In this document: piece after piece, positions 17,137 through 27,390 of the stretch
Position numbering within the stretch: the stretch's first letter is position 1
Layout: each line of letters opens with the position of its first letter
Assembly: GCA_003138855.1 (NCBI GenBank)
Contig: PLHF01000135.1
Coordinates: 1 to 33,681, forward strand
Direction of reading: 5' to 3'
Length of the DNA: 33,681 nucleotides
From: Acidimicrobiaceae bacterium
Lineage (GTDB): Bacteria > Actinomycetota > Acidimicrobiia > Acidimicrobiales > RAAP-2
Translations under genes and position numbers: made by a program
Notes under the pieces: generated by a model
The model's database searches: none
Seen by the model: only the letters and a program-made list of their open reading frames with translations
Told to the model about the DNA's origin: nothing

Positions 17137-17895
17137 ATGTCACCGCTCGCAGCACTGGCGATCTTCGCCGCCGGTCTTGCTGCCGGGACGGTGAACGTCA
17201 TCGTCGGATCGGGTTCGCTGATCACCTTTCCCACGCTCCTGGCCCTCGGCTACCCACCGGTGCTGGCCAACGTGTCCAACACGGTGGGCCTGGTCCCCGG
17301 CAGCACCAGCGCGGTAGTGGCCTACCGCCGGGAGCTGACCGGCCAGCGCAGCCGCCTGCTCACGCTGGGATCTGCCTCGTTGGCCGGCAGCCTGGTCGGG
17401 GCCACCCTGCTGCTGGCGTTGCCGCACAGCGTGTTCAAGGCGGCGGTGCCCGCGCTGATCGCGTTGGCCTCCGTCCTGATGGCCCTCCAGCCCCGCATGA
17501 GCCGCCGCCTCGAGGCCCGGGGCGCCCGCCGGAGGCACGGTGGTGCCCCGCTGCTGGCCGGCATCTTCCTCACCGGCATGTACGGCGGCTACTTCGGGGC
17601 CGCCCAGGGGGTCATCCTGATCGCCCTCCTCGCCATCTTCATCGACGACGACCTCCAGCGACTCAACGGCACGAAGAACGCCCTGGCCCTCACGGCCAAC
17701 CTGGTGGCGGGCCTCCTGTTCATCGCCACCACCGACATCTCGTGGCCGGTGGTGGGCCTGATCGCGGCCGGATCGATCATTGGGGGCCAGGTCGGGGGGC
17801 ACATCGGGCGACGCCTGCCGGCGCCGATCCTGCGTTGGACCATCGTGGTCGTCGGCCTGGGCGTGGCGGTGGGCCTGGCCGTCGAATGGCACTGA
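17137..17895 (+). CDS. TauE/SafE family permease
   Basis: The protein is 252 aa with about eight hydrophobic segments. The TauE/SafE pattern is visible in two halves: GTVNVIVGSGSLITFPTLLA with NVSNTVGLVPG near the N-terminus, and GMYGGYFGAAQGVILI with LNGTKNALAL in the second half. Members move sulfite, organosulfur anions or other small anions across the inner membrane; the substrate cannot be told here. It is divergent from uppS and 33 bases before the DinG-like helicase on the same strand, so the two are probably cotranscribed. Confidence 0.9.
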   Translation: MSPLAALAIFAAGLAAGTVNVIVGSGSLITFPTLLALGYPPVLANVSNTVGLVPGSTSAVVAYRRELTGQRSRLLTLGSASLAGSLVGATLLLALPHSVFKAAVPALIALASVLMALQPRMSRRLEARGARRRHGGAPLLAGIFLTGMYGGYFGAAQGVILIALLAIFIDDDLQRLNGTKNALALTANLVAGLLFIATTDISWPVVGLIAAGSIIGGQVGGHIGRRLPAPILRWTIVVVGLGVAVGLAVEWH

Positions 17896-17928
17896 CCTGC
17901 GCCGATGGTCGCCCGGTAGTGTCGGCTG

Positions 17929-20034
17929 ATGGCCGACGAGGTGACGACGACGCTTGCGCTGGTCGCCGCCGCGCTCCCGGGAGGCGGTGAGACCCGGGAG
18001 GGGCAGTCCGAGATGGCCACAGCGGTGGCCCAGTCGATCGCCGGGCGGCGCCACCTGGTCGTCCAGGCCGGCACCGGCACCGGCAAGTCCCTCGCCTACC
18101 TGGTTCCGGCGGCGCTCTCCGACCAGCCGATCGTGGTGGCCACGGCGACCAAGGCCCTCCAGGACCAACTGGCCCACAAGGACCTCCCCCTGGTGGCCGA
18201 TGCCATCGACAGCGGCCTCTCCTTCGCCGTGCTGAAGGGTCGCAGCAACTACCTGTGCCGCCAGCGGGTCTCCGAGATGGGAGGCCGCGGGGATCAACTC
18301 ACCCTCCAGCCGGGCACCGCCGACCCTCCCGACGCCGACGACACCCTGACCCCGGCCGGAAACGACAGCCCCGCCGACATCGGGACGCTGGGCGAACAGG
18401 TCAAGCAGCTGCTCCGGTGGGCGGAGCACACCTCCTCGGGCGATCGGGCGGAGCTGGGGTTCGAACCGCACTTCCGGGCCTGGGCGACGGTCTCGACCAC
18501 GGCCCGCGAGTGCCCCGGGGCCTTCCGGTGCCCTTCAGGGCGCGACTGCTTTGCCGAGGATGCCCGCGCCCGCGCCGCCGAGGCCGACGTGGTGGTGGTC
18601 AACACCCACCTGTACGGCGCCCATCTGGCCAGTGGCGGGGCGGTGCTCCCCCCGCATCGGGTCGTCGTCTTCGACGAGGCCCACGAGGTCGAGGATGTCA
18701 TGACCGACAGCCTGGGCGTGGAGATCGGCCCCGGGCGCTTCCGGGCCCTGGCCGCCGCGGCCCGGCCGCTGCTCGGCGCCGACTCCACCGGTGCCGCCCG
18801 GTCCGCCGACGCGGTGGGCGAACTGGCCGACACCCTGCAACGGGCCCTGGTTCCTCTCGCCGGCCTCCGGATCGCGCGCCACGCCATCAGCGGGCCCGAG
18901 GAGGGCACGACGGTCGACGACGGGGCCCGCACCGAGACAGAACCGCCCGGGCTCGACCTCGGGCTCGAACCCTCTGGGGAACCCCCCGTCGAACGCCCGG
19001 ACCGCCAACCTCGAGGCGGCGACCCCGACCTCGCCCAGGTGGTGGCCTTGGCCTCCGGGAGGGTCGGCCGGTTGATCGACGAACTGCGCCGCGCCGATCG
19101 CGAGGCCGGTGACGACCAGTCGGCGGCCCGGCCACGACGGGACCGGGCCCTCCTGGCGGCCGGGCACCTGGCCGCCGACCTCGCCCGGCTGGCAGCCCTG
19201 ACCGACGACGAGGTGGCCTGGGTGGACGGCGGGGCACGTGCGCCCAGTCTCCGTGTCTCCCCCATCGACGTCGGTCCCCTGCTGTCCGAGCGCCTGTGGG
19301 ACACGGTAACCGGCGTGCTCACCTCCGCCACGGTGCCGATCGGGCTGGCCGAGCGGCTGGGGATGCCCGAGGAGCACACCGACGTGCTCGACGTCGGCAG
19401 CCCCTTCGACTACCGGGACCACGCCATGCTGTACGTAGCCCAGGCGCTGCCCGATCGGCGGCGCCCCGAGGCGGAGCCCGCCCTCCACGACGAGCTGGAG
19501 GTGCTGATCAACGCGGCCGGCGGCCGCACCCTGGCCCTGTTCACCAGTTGGCGGGCCATGAACGCCGCGGTCGAGGTCCTGCGGGACCGCCTCCCGTTCC
19601 CGGTGCTGGCCCAGTCCGACCTGCCCAAGCCGGCCCTCGTCGAGGCCTTCCGCTACAGCGAGGAGACATGCCTCTTCGCCACCATGGGGTTCTGGCAGGG
19701 GGTCGACGTCCCGGGCCGCACCCTCACGCTGGTGACCATCGACAGGATCCCCTTCCCCCGACCCGATGATCCGGTCCTGCAGGCGCGGCGGGACCGCGCC
19801 GGATCGGGGGCGTTCTCCGTGGTGGACCTCCCCCGGGCCGGCACCCTCCTGGCCCAGGGCGCGGGGCGCCTGATCCGCTCGACTCAGGACCGCGGCGTCG
19901 TGGCAGTGCTCGACAGCCGCCTGGCCACCGCCCGCTATCGCGGCGCGCTCCTGGCGCGGGTGCCGCCGATGCGCCGGTCGGTCGACCGCTCCGACGTGGT
20001 GGCTTTCCTGCAGTCCATCTCCGCCGACGGCTGA
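17929..20034 (+). CDS. dinG: DinG/XPD-like iron-sulfur ATP-dependent helicase
   Basis: The protein is 701 aa. Walker A is AGTGTGKS at 47-54 and motif II is DEAH at 249-252. Between them, Cys110, Cys195, Cys201 and Cys207 (ECPGAFRCPSGRDC) fit the 4Fe-4S cluster of XPD/DinG helicases. Motif III-like SATVP is followed by the C-terminal domain with FFTSW-like LFTSW and the MGFWQGVDVPG block, then QGAGRLIRS (motif VI). It unwinds damaged or forked DNA 5'-3' in relatives. A family designation as a DinG-type helicase is firm; orthology to E. coli dinG is less so. Confidence 0.92.
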   Translation: MADEVTTTLALVAAALPGGGETREGQSEMATAVAQSIAGRRHLVVQAGTGTGKSLAYLVPAALSDQPIVVATATKALQDQLAHKDLPLVADAIDSGLSFAVLKGRSNYLCRQRVSEMGGRGDQLTLQPGTADPPDADDTLTPAGNDSPADIGTLGEQVKQLLRWAEHTSSGDRAELGFEPHFRAWATVSTTARECPGAFRCPSGRDCFAEDARARAAEADVVVVNTHLYGAHLASGGAVLPPHRVVVFDEAHEVEDVMTDSLGVEIGPGRFRALAAAARPLLGADSTGAARSADAVGELADTLQRALVPLAGLRIARHAISGPEEGTTVDDGARTETEPPGLDLGLEPSGEPPVERPDRQPRGGDPDLAQVVALASGRVGRLIDELRRADREAGDDQSAARPRRDRALLAAGHLAADLARLAALTDDEVAWVDGGARAPSLRVSPIDVGPLLSERLWDTVTGVLTSATVPIGLAERLGMPEEHTDVLDVGSPFDYRDHAMLYVAQALPDRRRPEAEPALHDELEVLINAAGGRTLALFTSWRAMNAAVEVLRDRLPFPVLAQSDLPKPALVEAFRYSEETCLFATMGFWQGVDVPGRTLTLVTIDRIPFPRPDDPVLQARRDRAGSGAFSVVDLPRAGTLLAQGAGRLIRSTQDRGVVAVLDSRLATARYRGALLARVPPMRRSVDRSDVVAFLQSISADG

Positions 20035-20052
20035 GCGCCGGGGTCCCCCGGT

Positions 20053-20065
20053 CGGGTGCCACCCG
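20053..20065. terminator. short hairpin between convergent dinG and era
   Basis: CGGGT and ACCCG flank a three-base loop in the 137-base gap between two convergent genes. It lacks a U-tract on either side, so it is at best a weak bidirectional terminator. The rest of the gap shows no gene I can support. Confidence 0.25.
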
Positions 20066-20171
20066 CACGGGCCCGTCGGCATCGGCCTCCCACTGAGCAA
20101 CCGCTCCCTCGGGCGGCTGACGTCCCGCTTCTTCTGCGTCTCGCACTTCATCCGCACCGAGGGAGAGGCCC

Positions 20172-21127
20172 TCAGAATCCCAGCCGGTCGAGGGAGTCCT
20201 CGCGCTGCTGCCAACGCTTCTCCACCCGCACGAAGAGCTCGAGATAGGCACCGGGCGGCATCTGCTTGCGCACGGCAGTACCCACCTCCTTGAGGGTCAC
20301 GCCGCCCTTGCCGATGACGATCCCCTTCTGGGAGTCCCGCTCGACGAGGATCTCGCACCGGACCCGGGGCCACTCCCACTCGGTCACCCGGCAGGCGATG
20401 CTGTGGGGGAGCTCGTCCTGGACCCGGTGCAGAAGCTCCTCGCGTACGAGGTCGGCCACCCAGAAGGCCTCGGCCACATCGGTGATCATCCCCTCGGGGT
20501 AGTACTGGGGGCCCTCGGGCATGAGCGCCACCACCGCATCGACCAGTGGGCCGACCCCCTCCCCGGTGGACGCCGACACCGGGAAGTACTCCACGGGAAC
20601 CGGCGGGCCGTGCTCCTCCTCGTCCAGCGCGGCGATCACGTCCGCGACCCTGGTGAGATGGGTGAGGACCCCGTCGCCACCGACCCGGTCGATCTTGTTG
20701 ACCACGACCAGCAGGGTCGGCTGCCCCGACGCGCCGGCCTCGGCGCCACCCACCTCCTCCTGGTGGGAGGCGGCCCGGGCCATCGCCCGTACCCGCCGGG
20801 CCGACTGGGCGAGGACCATGCGGTCGCCCGGCCCCACCGGGCCGGTGGCCTCGACCATGGCCACCACCGCGTCGACGTCGTCCAGGGACGATGTCGCCGA
20901 TTCGTTCATGCGTTGACCGAGTGCCGTGCGCGGCTTGTGCAGCCCCGGTGTGTCCACGAAGACCACCTGGGCGTCGGACCGGTTGAGGACACCGCGGACC
21001 TGCGAGCGGGTGGTGTTCGGACGCGGCGACGTGATGGTCACCTTGGCGCCGACGATCGAGTTCACCAGGGTGGACTTGCCGACATTGGGCCTGCCCACCA
21101 CCGCGACGAAGCCCGACCGGAAGACGG

Positions 21128-21131
<4 letters not shown>
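20172..21131 (-). CDS. era: GTPase Era
   Basis: The protein is 319 aa. G1 is GRPNVGKS (13-20), the switch region SPRPNTTRSQ, G3 DTPG, G4 NKID and G5 SAS. A C-terminal KH domain has VIGKGGVTLKEVG. Era binds the 3' end of 16S rRNA and helps mature the 30S subunit. An insert of about 20 residues with Glu/Ala/Gly is present between G3 and G4. The GTG start overlaps the stop of the CorC-like gene (GTGA), so it is the last gene of the phoH-ybeY-corC-era chain. Confidence 0.96.
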
Positions 21132-22443
<1,312 letters not shown>

Positions 22444-22447
<4 letters not shown>

Positions 22448-22950
22448 GGATCCACGCGGTGGTACCGAGCCAACAGCTGCTGCTCGCGACGCTCCATCCG
22501 CTCGGCCTCCTCGTCGGCTACATGGTCCATGCCCAGCAGGTGGAGGATCCCGTGGACCACCAGCAGGGCGATCTCGTCGTCGAAGATCACCCCGTGGTCC
22601 ACCGCGTTCCGCGCCGCCACCGCCGGGCAGATCACCACGTCCCCGAGGAGGAGGTGATGATCGGTGTCCGCCTCGATCGACGCCGGTCCGGTCCCTCCCT
22701 CGTCCGGCGACCGCCCGCCGCGGTCCACCTCGTCCTCGATGGGGAAGGACAGCACGTCGGTGGGGCCGGCCTTGTCGAGGAAGCGCTCGTTCAGCGCGGC
22801 GATGGCCGCCTCGTCCACGAAGAGCAGCGAGACCTCCGTGTCGCTTACCACCCCCTCCGCCTCGAGGACGGAGCGTGCCAGAGTGGCCCATCGATCCACG
22901 GCGACCGGGTGATCCGACTGCTCGTCGGCGGCGTAGATGTCAAGACTCAT
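22444..22950 (-). CDS. ybeY: endoribonuclease YbeY
   Basis: The protein is 168 aa. The metal motif is HGILHLLGMDH with His133, His137 and His143. LNERFLDKAGPTDVLSFP is the other conserved block. YbeY acts in 16S rRNA 3' end maturation and ribosome quality control. It carries a short acidic, Gly-rich insert between the two blocks (about residues 74-97). The ATG at 22950 lies 11 bases inside the phoH 3' end. It is the third gene of the HIT-phoH-ybeY-corC-era chain. Confidence 0.96.
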
Positions 22951-23905
22951 GGGGATCTTCGGCGGGACGCTGGCGATCGTAGGCGGCGACGATGTCCGCC
23001 ACGATGCGGTGGCGGACCACGTCCCGTTGCTTGAGCTGGACGAAGGCCAGATCGGGTACCCCGGTCAGCACCCGCTCGAGACCGATCAGACCCGAGCGCC
23101 CGCCGGCGACGTCGATCTGGGTGATGTCGCCGGTGACCACCGCCTTGGAACCGAACCCGATGCGGGTGAGGAACATCTTCATCTGCTCGGGGCTGGTGTT
23201 CTGGGCCTCGTCGAGGATGATGAAGCTGTTGTTCAGGGTGCGCCCGCGCATGAAGGCCAGTGGGGCCACCTCGACGGCGCCCCGGTCGATGAGCCGTTGG
23301 GCGCCCTCGGGCTCCAAGAGGTCGTGCAGGGCGTCGTAGAGGGGTCGGAGGTAGGGGTCGACCTTGGCCATCAGGTCCCCGGGGAGGAAGCCCAACCGCT
23401 CGCCGGCCTCGACGGCAGGCCGGGTCAGGATGATCCGGTTGACCTGTCGCGCCTGGAGGGCCTGGACGGCGAGCGCCACCGCCAGATAGGACTTTCCGGT
23501 GCCGGCGGGGCCAATCCCGAAGGTCACGATGTTGGAGGCGATGGCATCCGCGTACTGCTTCTGCCCGCTGGTCTTGGGGCGAACAGCGCGGCCCCGTGAG
23601 GATCTCAGCAGCTCCGAGGTGAGGACCTCGGAAGGCCGGACGTCGTCGTGCATCATGTCGATGGTGCGATGGACCTGGACCGCATCGAGGCCCTGGCCGG
23701 ACTCGAGGAGGATGATCAGCTCCTCGAAGAGGGCGGCCACCCGTTCTGCACCGTCACCATCGATGGAGATCTCGTTCCCCCGGACGGCGATACGGGCGCC
23801 CTCGAATGCCCCTTCGATCAGCCGCAGCAACTCGTCGCGCTGGCCGAGGAGGCCGGCCATGAGATGGTTGCCGGGAACGAGAATCTTGACCTGGGTGCCT
23901 GCCAC
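22940..23905 (-). CDS. phoH: PhoH-like ATPase
   Basis: The protein is 321 aa from the GTG at 23905. Walker A is GPAGTGKS (132-139), Walker B is IILDEAQN, and the conserved R-T-L-N-N-S and TGDITQID blocks are present. The N-terminal 110 residues carry a KH-like segment. PhoH/PhoL is an ATPase tied to RNA metabolism and almost always sits upstream of ybeY. The frame is open to 23965; I prefer the GTG at 23905 because the residues upstream of it are Arg-rich and unlike the family. The start is uncertain by up to 20 codons. Confidence 0.93.
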   Translation of the reverse strand: MAGTQVKILVPGNHLMAGLLGQRDELLRLIEGAFEGARIAVRGNEISIDGDGAERVAALFEELIILLESGQGLDAVQVHRTIDMMHDDVRPSEVLTSELLRSSRGRAVRPKTSGQKQYADAIASNIVTFGIGPAGTGKSYLAVALAVQALQARQVNRIILTRPAVEAGERLGFLPGDLMAKVDPYLRPLYDALHDLLEPEGAQRLIDRGAVEVAPLAFMRGRTLNNSFIILDEAQNTSPEQMKMFLTRIGFGSKAVVTGDITQIDVAGGRSGLIGLERVLTGVPDLAFVQLKQRDVVRHRIVADIVAAYDRQRPAEDPHES

Positions 23906-24018
23906 GTGCGCTCTGGCTCTGACCCTACCAGTGGGTCGGGCGCCGCCGACCCGATCCCGGGCCACCCGGGCCCCAACGAACCGGGGCTGGGCCGACCACG
24001 GCCCCGACGCAGCGGTGC

Positions 24019-24369
24019 TCAGCCGGGGGGCCAGTCGAAGGCCCGGCCACCGAGCAGGTGGAGGTGGAGGTGGTCCACGGAGTTCAGCGCATCGGGCCCC
24101 ACGTTGAGCACCAAGCGGTAGCCGCGGTCCTCGCCGCCGATCCCCTCGTCATCGGCCACCGCTTTCGCGACCACCAGCATCGCCGCCAGCTCGCCGCCCT
24201 CACCGTCACCGACGGTCGAGGCGTTGATGATGTGGCGCCTCGGCACGACGAGGACGTGCACGGGTGCCTGGGGGTTGACGTCCCGGAAGGCCACGGTGAG
24301 CTCGTCCGATCGGACGACATCGGCCGGGATGTCACCGGAGACGATGTCGCAGAACAGGCAGTCGGACAC
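24019..24369 (-). CDS. HIT family nucleotide hydrolase
   Basis: The protein is 116 aa from a GTG start. The HIT signature HLHLHLLGG (His100, His102, His104) lies near the C-terminus, and the N-terminal CLFCDIVSGDIPAD is typical of the HINT/PKCI subgroup with a zinc-type CxxC. It hydrolyses adenosine-phosphoramidate-like nucleotides in relatives. It starts six bases after the upstream HTH gene stop and 113 bases before phoH, so it is probably in the same transcript. Confidence 0.94.
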   Translation of the reverse strand: MSDCLFCDIVSGDIPADVVRSDELTVAFRDVNPQAPVHVLVVPRRHIINASTVGDGEGGELAAMLVVAKAVADDEGIGGEDRGYRLVLNVGPDALNSVDHLHLHLLGGRAFDWPPG

Positions 24370-24375
24370 CGGCGG

Positions 24376-24645
24376 TCAGGCTCCCGTCGATGCCGACAAC
24401 CCGTCGGGGGAGATCCCGGCACGGCCGTTCCCCTTTACCTCGGGATAGAGGTGCTCGAGGCTGCCCGGGGTGATCCGGCTCGCCTCGATGAACCGGTCCA
24501 CATCCGCCTGCTTGAGGCGGATGACACGGCCGAACTTGTAGGCGACCACATTGCCTTCGTCGATGAATCGGTAGAGGCTCCGCAAGGTGATGCCGAGGCG
24601 CTCGGCTGCCTCCTTGGTGCTCAGCCATTGGATCGGCTCGGTCAT
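24376..24645 (-). CDS. BldC/excisionase-like MerR-type HTH protein
   Basis: The protein is 89 aa. Residues 6-55 form a winged HTH of the excisionase (HTH_17) class: LSTKEAAERLGITLRSLYRF, then YKFGRVIRLKQADVDRFI. The rest is a short disordered tail. Such proteins are either recombination directionality factors or small regulators such as BldC. Placement between BldD and HIT-phoH in a housekeeping operon, with no integrase nearby, favours a regulator. It lies 76 bases after the BldD gene stop and six before the HIT gene. Confidence 0.85.
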   Translation of the reverse strand: MTEPIQWLSTKEAAERLGITLRSLYRFIDEGNVVAYKFGRVIRLKQADVDRFIEASRITPGSLEHLYPEVKGNGRAGISPDGLSASTGA

Positions 24646-24721
24646 CGGGCGACGGCCTCCGGTGCCGGCGCCCCCCGGGACTCTGGTGGGAGCAGGCAGG
24701 CCGACACCCCGCCCCTCGCCA

Positions 24722-25318
24722 TCAGACGTTCACGAGGAGACCGAGCTCGTCCAGTCGGGCTCCCATGCTGTCGGGGGTCACGCCGAACAGGCAGGCGATG
24801 GCCCGCACATCCTCGGCCCGGATGGTGATCATCCGGCCGTTGAAGTCCTGGCGGTGCACCTGGATCATGCTGAGGAACCGCCGGAGCAGATCCCGCTCGG
24901 GCCCGCTCACCGTGTGGAGCTTGGTGAGGTCGATGGCCACCTTGTCGAGGGCGACCCCTGCCTGCACGGTGCGCCGGGCCGTGAGCGGGACCACGTTCTC
25001 GGTGGCCCCGGCCGGCCCCCACCGGGTGGCGGCGCCGTCGTCGGGAGGCAGGAGCTGGTCGACGGGCACGTCGTAGAGCTTGGCCAGTCGCTGCAGCCGT
25101 GGCACCGAGATGGCCCGTTCGCCTCGTTCGTAGGCTCCGAGCACAGAGGCCTTGAACTCCTGCTCGGACATGGCCTCGACCGCCTGTAGCGAAAGGTGCA
25201 TCTGCTTGCGCATCGCCCGCAGCCTCGAGCCGACGGCTCGGGCGTAGGCGATGCGGGCTGCCTCTTCCTGCTCATCGTCATCGTCCATGACGTCGATTCT
25301 CTTATCAGTCACCGACAT
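24722..25318 (-). CDS. bldD: BldD-like XRE regulator with c-di-GMP signature
   Basis: The protein is 198 aa. I chose the ATG at 25318 because GGAGG precedes it. An acidic leader of about 25 residues is followed by an XRE helix-turn-helix (SRLRAMRKQMHLSLQAVEAM, YERGERAISVPRLQRLAKLY) and a linker of about 30 residues. The C-terminal domain includes RQDFNGRMITIRAED. In Streptomyces BldD an R-G-D-x8-R-Q-D-D motif in that domain binds c-di-GMP and drives dimerisation. Here Arg156, Asp158, Arg167 and Asp170 keep the spacing with Q and A-E at the variable places. A role as a c-di-GMP-controlled global repressor is inferred. Confidence 0.85.
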   Translation of the reverse strand: MSVTDKRIDVMDDDDEQEEAARIAYARAVGSRLRAMRKQMHLSLQAVEAMSEQEFKASVLGAYERGERAISVPRLQRLAKLYDVPVDQLLPPDDGAATRWGPAGATENVVPLTARRTVQAGVALDKVAIDLTKLHTVSGPERDLLRRFLSMIQVHRQDFNGRMITIRAEDVRAIACLFGVTPDSMGARLDELGLLVNV

Positions 25319-25477
25319 GCCCACCTCCGTTGCTCCCACCGATCGCCCCCGAGCTCCGGTCTTGCCGATATGTCCGAGGCCCATGCCCGTGCGATCCGGT
25401 CCGGCGGCACCGATTACGATCGTGCAACCCACCCGAACGCCCCTGTCTCTCTGTGTAGTTTCCCTCACGGAGCGTGG

Positions 25478-26251
25478 TTATGCAAGGGGTCCCACCACTC
25501 CGCTCCGCAGAGCGCAGAGCACGGTGCCGGCGGCCACCGCCGCCGTTTCGGCCCGCAGCACGGTCGGCCCCAGGCCGACACCGGCTCCGAAGCGGGCCAA
25601 CTCGTCGTCGTCCCAGCCGCCTTCGGGTCCGACGGCAAGGACCGGATGGTCCAGCGAAGGCCTCCCCCCGCCGGGTCGGGCCAGCAGTGGTCGGGCGCCC
25701 ACCAGCGCGGCGATCCCGTCCAGCGGAGTCACCGCGGCGATCTCGGGAAGCCAGGGACGCCGGCACTGGGCCGCCGCCTCCCGGGCCACCCGCCGCAGTC
25801 GCTCCACGGCGCGCCCTCCGCGCTCGCCGTCCCACCGGACCACCGATCGGGCCGACCGGATCGGCACGACGCGGTCCACGCCGAGTTCGGTGAGCTTCTG
25901 GGTGACCCATTCGGGCCGGTCCCCCTTGGTCGGGGCAAAGGCCACCGTGATCTCGGGCCAGAGCCTGGGCTGGGTCACCGGTCGACCGTCCGGCTCCAGC
26001 AGCGAGGCCACGTCGATGCCCCGGGACCCCCTCCCCGGAGGGGGCGCTGCCAGACGACAGGGTGCCCACGAGCCGGCCCCGTCGGACGCCACCACCACCT
26101 CGCCCGTGCGCAACCGCAGGACGTCCAGCAGGTGGTGGGCATCACCCGAGGTGAGCACCGGTGCACCCGGATCCTTGACGAAGACCATGGCCGCGGCAGC
26201 CAGAAGCAGGGGATGAGGCCCGTCGGGTGGCCCACCCGGACCCGACGCCAC
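25478..26251 (-). CDS. rsmE: 16S rRNA m3U1498 methyltransferase
   Basis: The protein is 257 aa from a GTG start. An N-terminal PUA-like domain (DAHHLLDVLRLRTGEVVVASD) is followed by a SPOUT domain with VGPEGGW and LGPTVLRAETAA forming the SAM-binding knot. It methylates U1498 in 16S rRNA. It begins two bases after the dnaJ stop, so it belongs to the hrcA-dnaJ transcript, a frequent arrangement. An ATG 21 codons further in is an alternative start, but the extra residues fit the family N-terminus. Confidence 0.93.
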   Translation of the reverse strand: MASGPGGPPDGPHPLLLAAAAMVFVKDPGAPVLTSGDAHHLLDVLRLRTGEVVVASDGAGSWAPCRLAAPPPGRGSRGIDVASLLEPDGRPVTQPRLWPEITVAFAPTKGDRPEWVTQKLTELGVDRVVPIRSARSVVRWDGERGGRAVERLRRVAREAAAQCRRPWLPEIAAVTPLDGIAALVGARPLLARPGGGRPSLDHPVLAVGPEGGWDDDELARFGAGVGLGPTVLRAETAAVAAGTVLCALRSGVVGPLA

Positions 26252-26253
26252 GC

Positions 26254-27390
26254 TCAGCTGAGGGCCGAACGGATCTTCGAGAAGATGCCCTCACCCTGCG
26301 GAGCGCTCCCCAGGTCCTCTCCCCTGGCCTCGGCCAGGGCGTGCAGGAGCTCCCGCTGCCCGTCGTCGAGTCCGGTCGGCGTGTCCACCTGCACGTGCAC
26401 GAAGAGGTCCCCCCGGCCGCGCCCTCTCAGCTTGGGCACACCCAGTCCCTTGAGGTGGATCACTGCCCCGCTCTGCGTCCCGGCGGCGATGGCCAGGTCG
26501 CGTTCGTCGTCCAAGGTCTCGAACCCGGCGGTCCCCCCCAGCGCGGCCAATGTCATCGGGATGTGCAGCGCTGCATGGAGATCCACACCGGATCGCTCGA
26601 AGACCGCATCCGGATCGACCGACACCTGGACGAACAGCGCCCCGTTGGGCCCGCCCCGGAAACCGGCCGGACCGTGGCCGGCCAACCTCAGGGTCGACCC
26701 GTCGTCGACGCCCGCCGGAATGTCGACGGTGAGGGTCCGGTCCTGGCTCCTCCGACCCTCGCCCCGGCAGTCCGGGCACGGATCCTCGATGGCCTGGCCG
26801 GTGCCCTGGCACCGCTGGCACGGCACCGCGGTGATCACCTGGCCGAGGATCGACTGGCGCACCCGGCGGAGCTCACCCGCGCCCTGGCACTCGGGGCAGC
26901 GCACGGCCGAGGTCCCCGGCCGGGCGCCCGAGCCCTCGCAGGTGTCGCAGTGGACCGGGGTCTGCACCCCCACCTGTCGCTCGACGCCGAACACCGCCTC
27001 CCTGAATGTCAGTCGGACGACCATCTCCGCGTCGGGGCCGGGCATGGGACCGGTGCGCCGACCGCGTGCCGCGCCGGCACCGCCCATCCCGTTGAAGAAT
27101 GCGTCGAAGAGGTCCCCCAGGCCACCGCCGAACGGGTCGCCCGCCGGACCGCCGGCACCCGCACCGGATACCCCTTCGGGGCCGAACCGGTCATAGCGGG
27201 CCCGGCGCTCGGGGTCCTTCAGGATCTCGTAGGCCTGGCTGATCTCCTTGAACCGCTCGCCGGACTCGGATCCCTCCTCGCTGGTGTCGGGATGGAACTC
27301 GCGGGCCTTCGACCGGTAGGCGCGTTTCAGCTCGTCGTCGGTGGCATGGCGCCCCACGCCGAGCAGCTCGTAGAGATCGGTGGTGGTCAT
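26254..27390 (-). CDS. dnaJ: chaperone DnaJ
   Basis: The protein is 378 aa. The J domain (residues 1-70) has the HPD triad at 33-35. A Gly-rich linker containing GGPAGDPFGGGLGDLFDAF follows. The zinc-finger domain has four CxxCxGxG repeats (CDTCEGSG, CPECQGAG, CQRCQGTG, CPDCRGEG), then the two C-terminal substrate domains. It is the DnaK cochaperone. The ATG overlaps the hrcA stop (ATGA). No dnaK or grpE is in the window, so this is likely the second DnaJ, of the DnaJ2 type found with hrcA in actinobacteria. Confidence 0.96.
   Translation of the reverse strand: MTTTDLYELLGVGRHATDDELKRAYRSKAREFHPDTSEEGSESGERFKEISQAYEILKDPERRARYDRFGPEGVSGAGAGGPAGDPFGGGLGDLFDAFFNGMGGAGAARGRRTGPMPGPDAEMVVRLTFREAVFGVERQVGVQTPVHCDTCEGSGARPGTSAVRCPECQGAGELRRVRQSILGQVITAVPCQRCQGTGQAIEDPCPDCRGEGRRSQDRTLTVDIPAGVDDGSTLRLAGHGPAGFRGGPNGALFVQVSVDPDAVFERSGVDLHAALHIPMTLAALGGTAGFETLDDERDLAIAAGTQSGAVIHLKGLGVPKLRGRGRGDLFVHVQVDTPTGLDDGQRELLHALAEARGEDLGSAPQGEGIFSKIRSALS

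Noticed and set aside
20035-20171. Possible short minus-strand coding piece in the dinG-era gap
   Set aside because: A run of plausible codons (ADEVRDAEEAGRQPPEGA) exists in one frame, but it has no start with a site and overlaps Era's 3' end.
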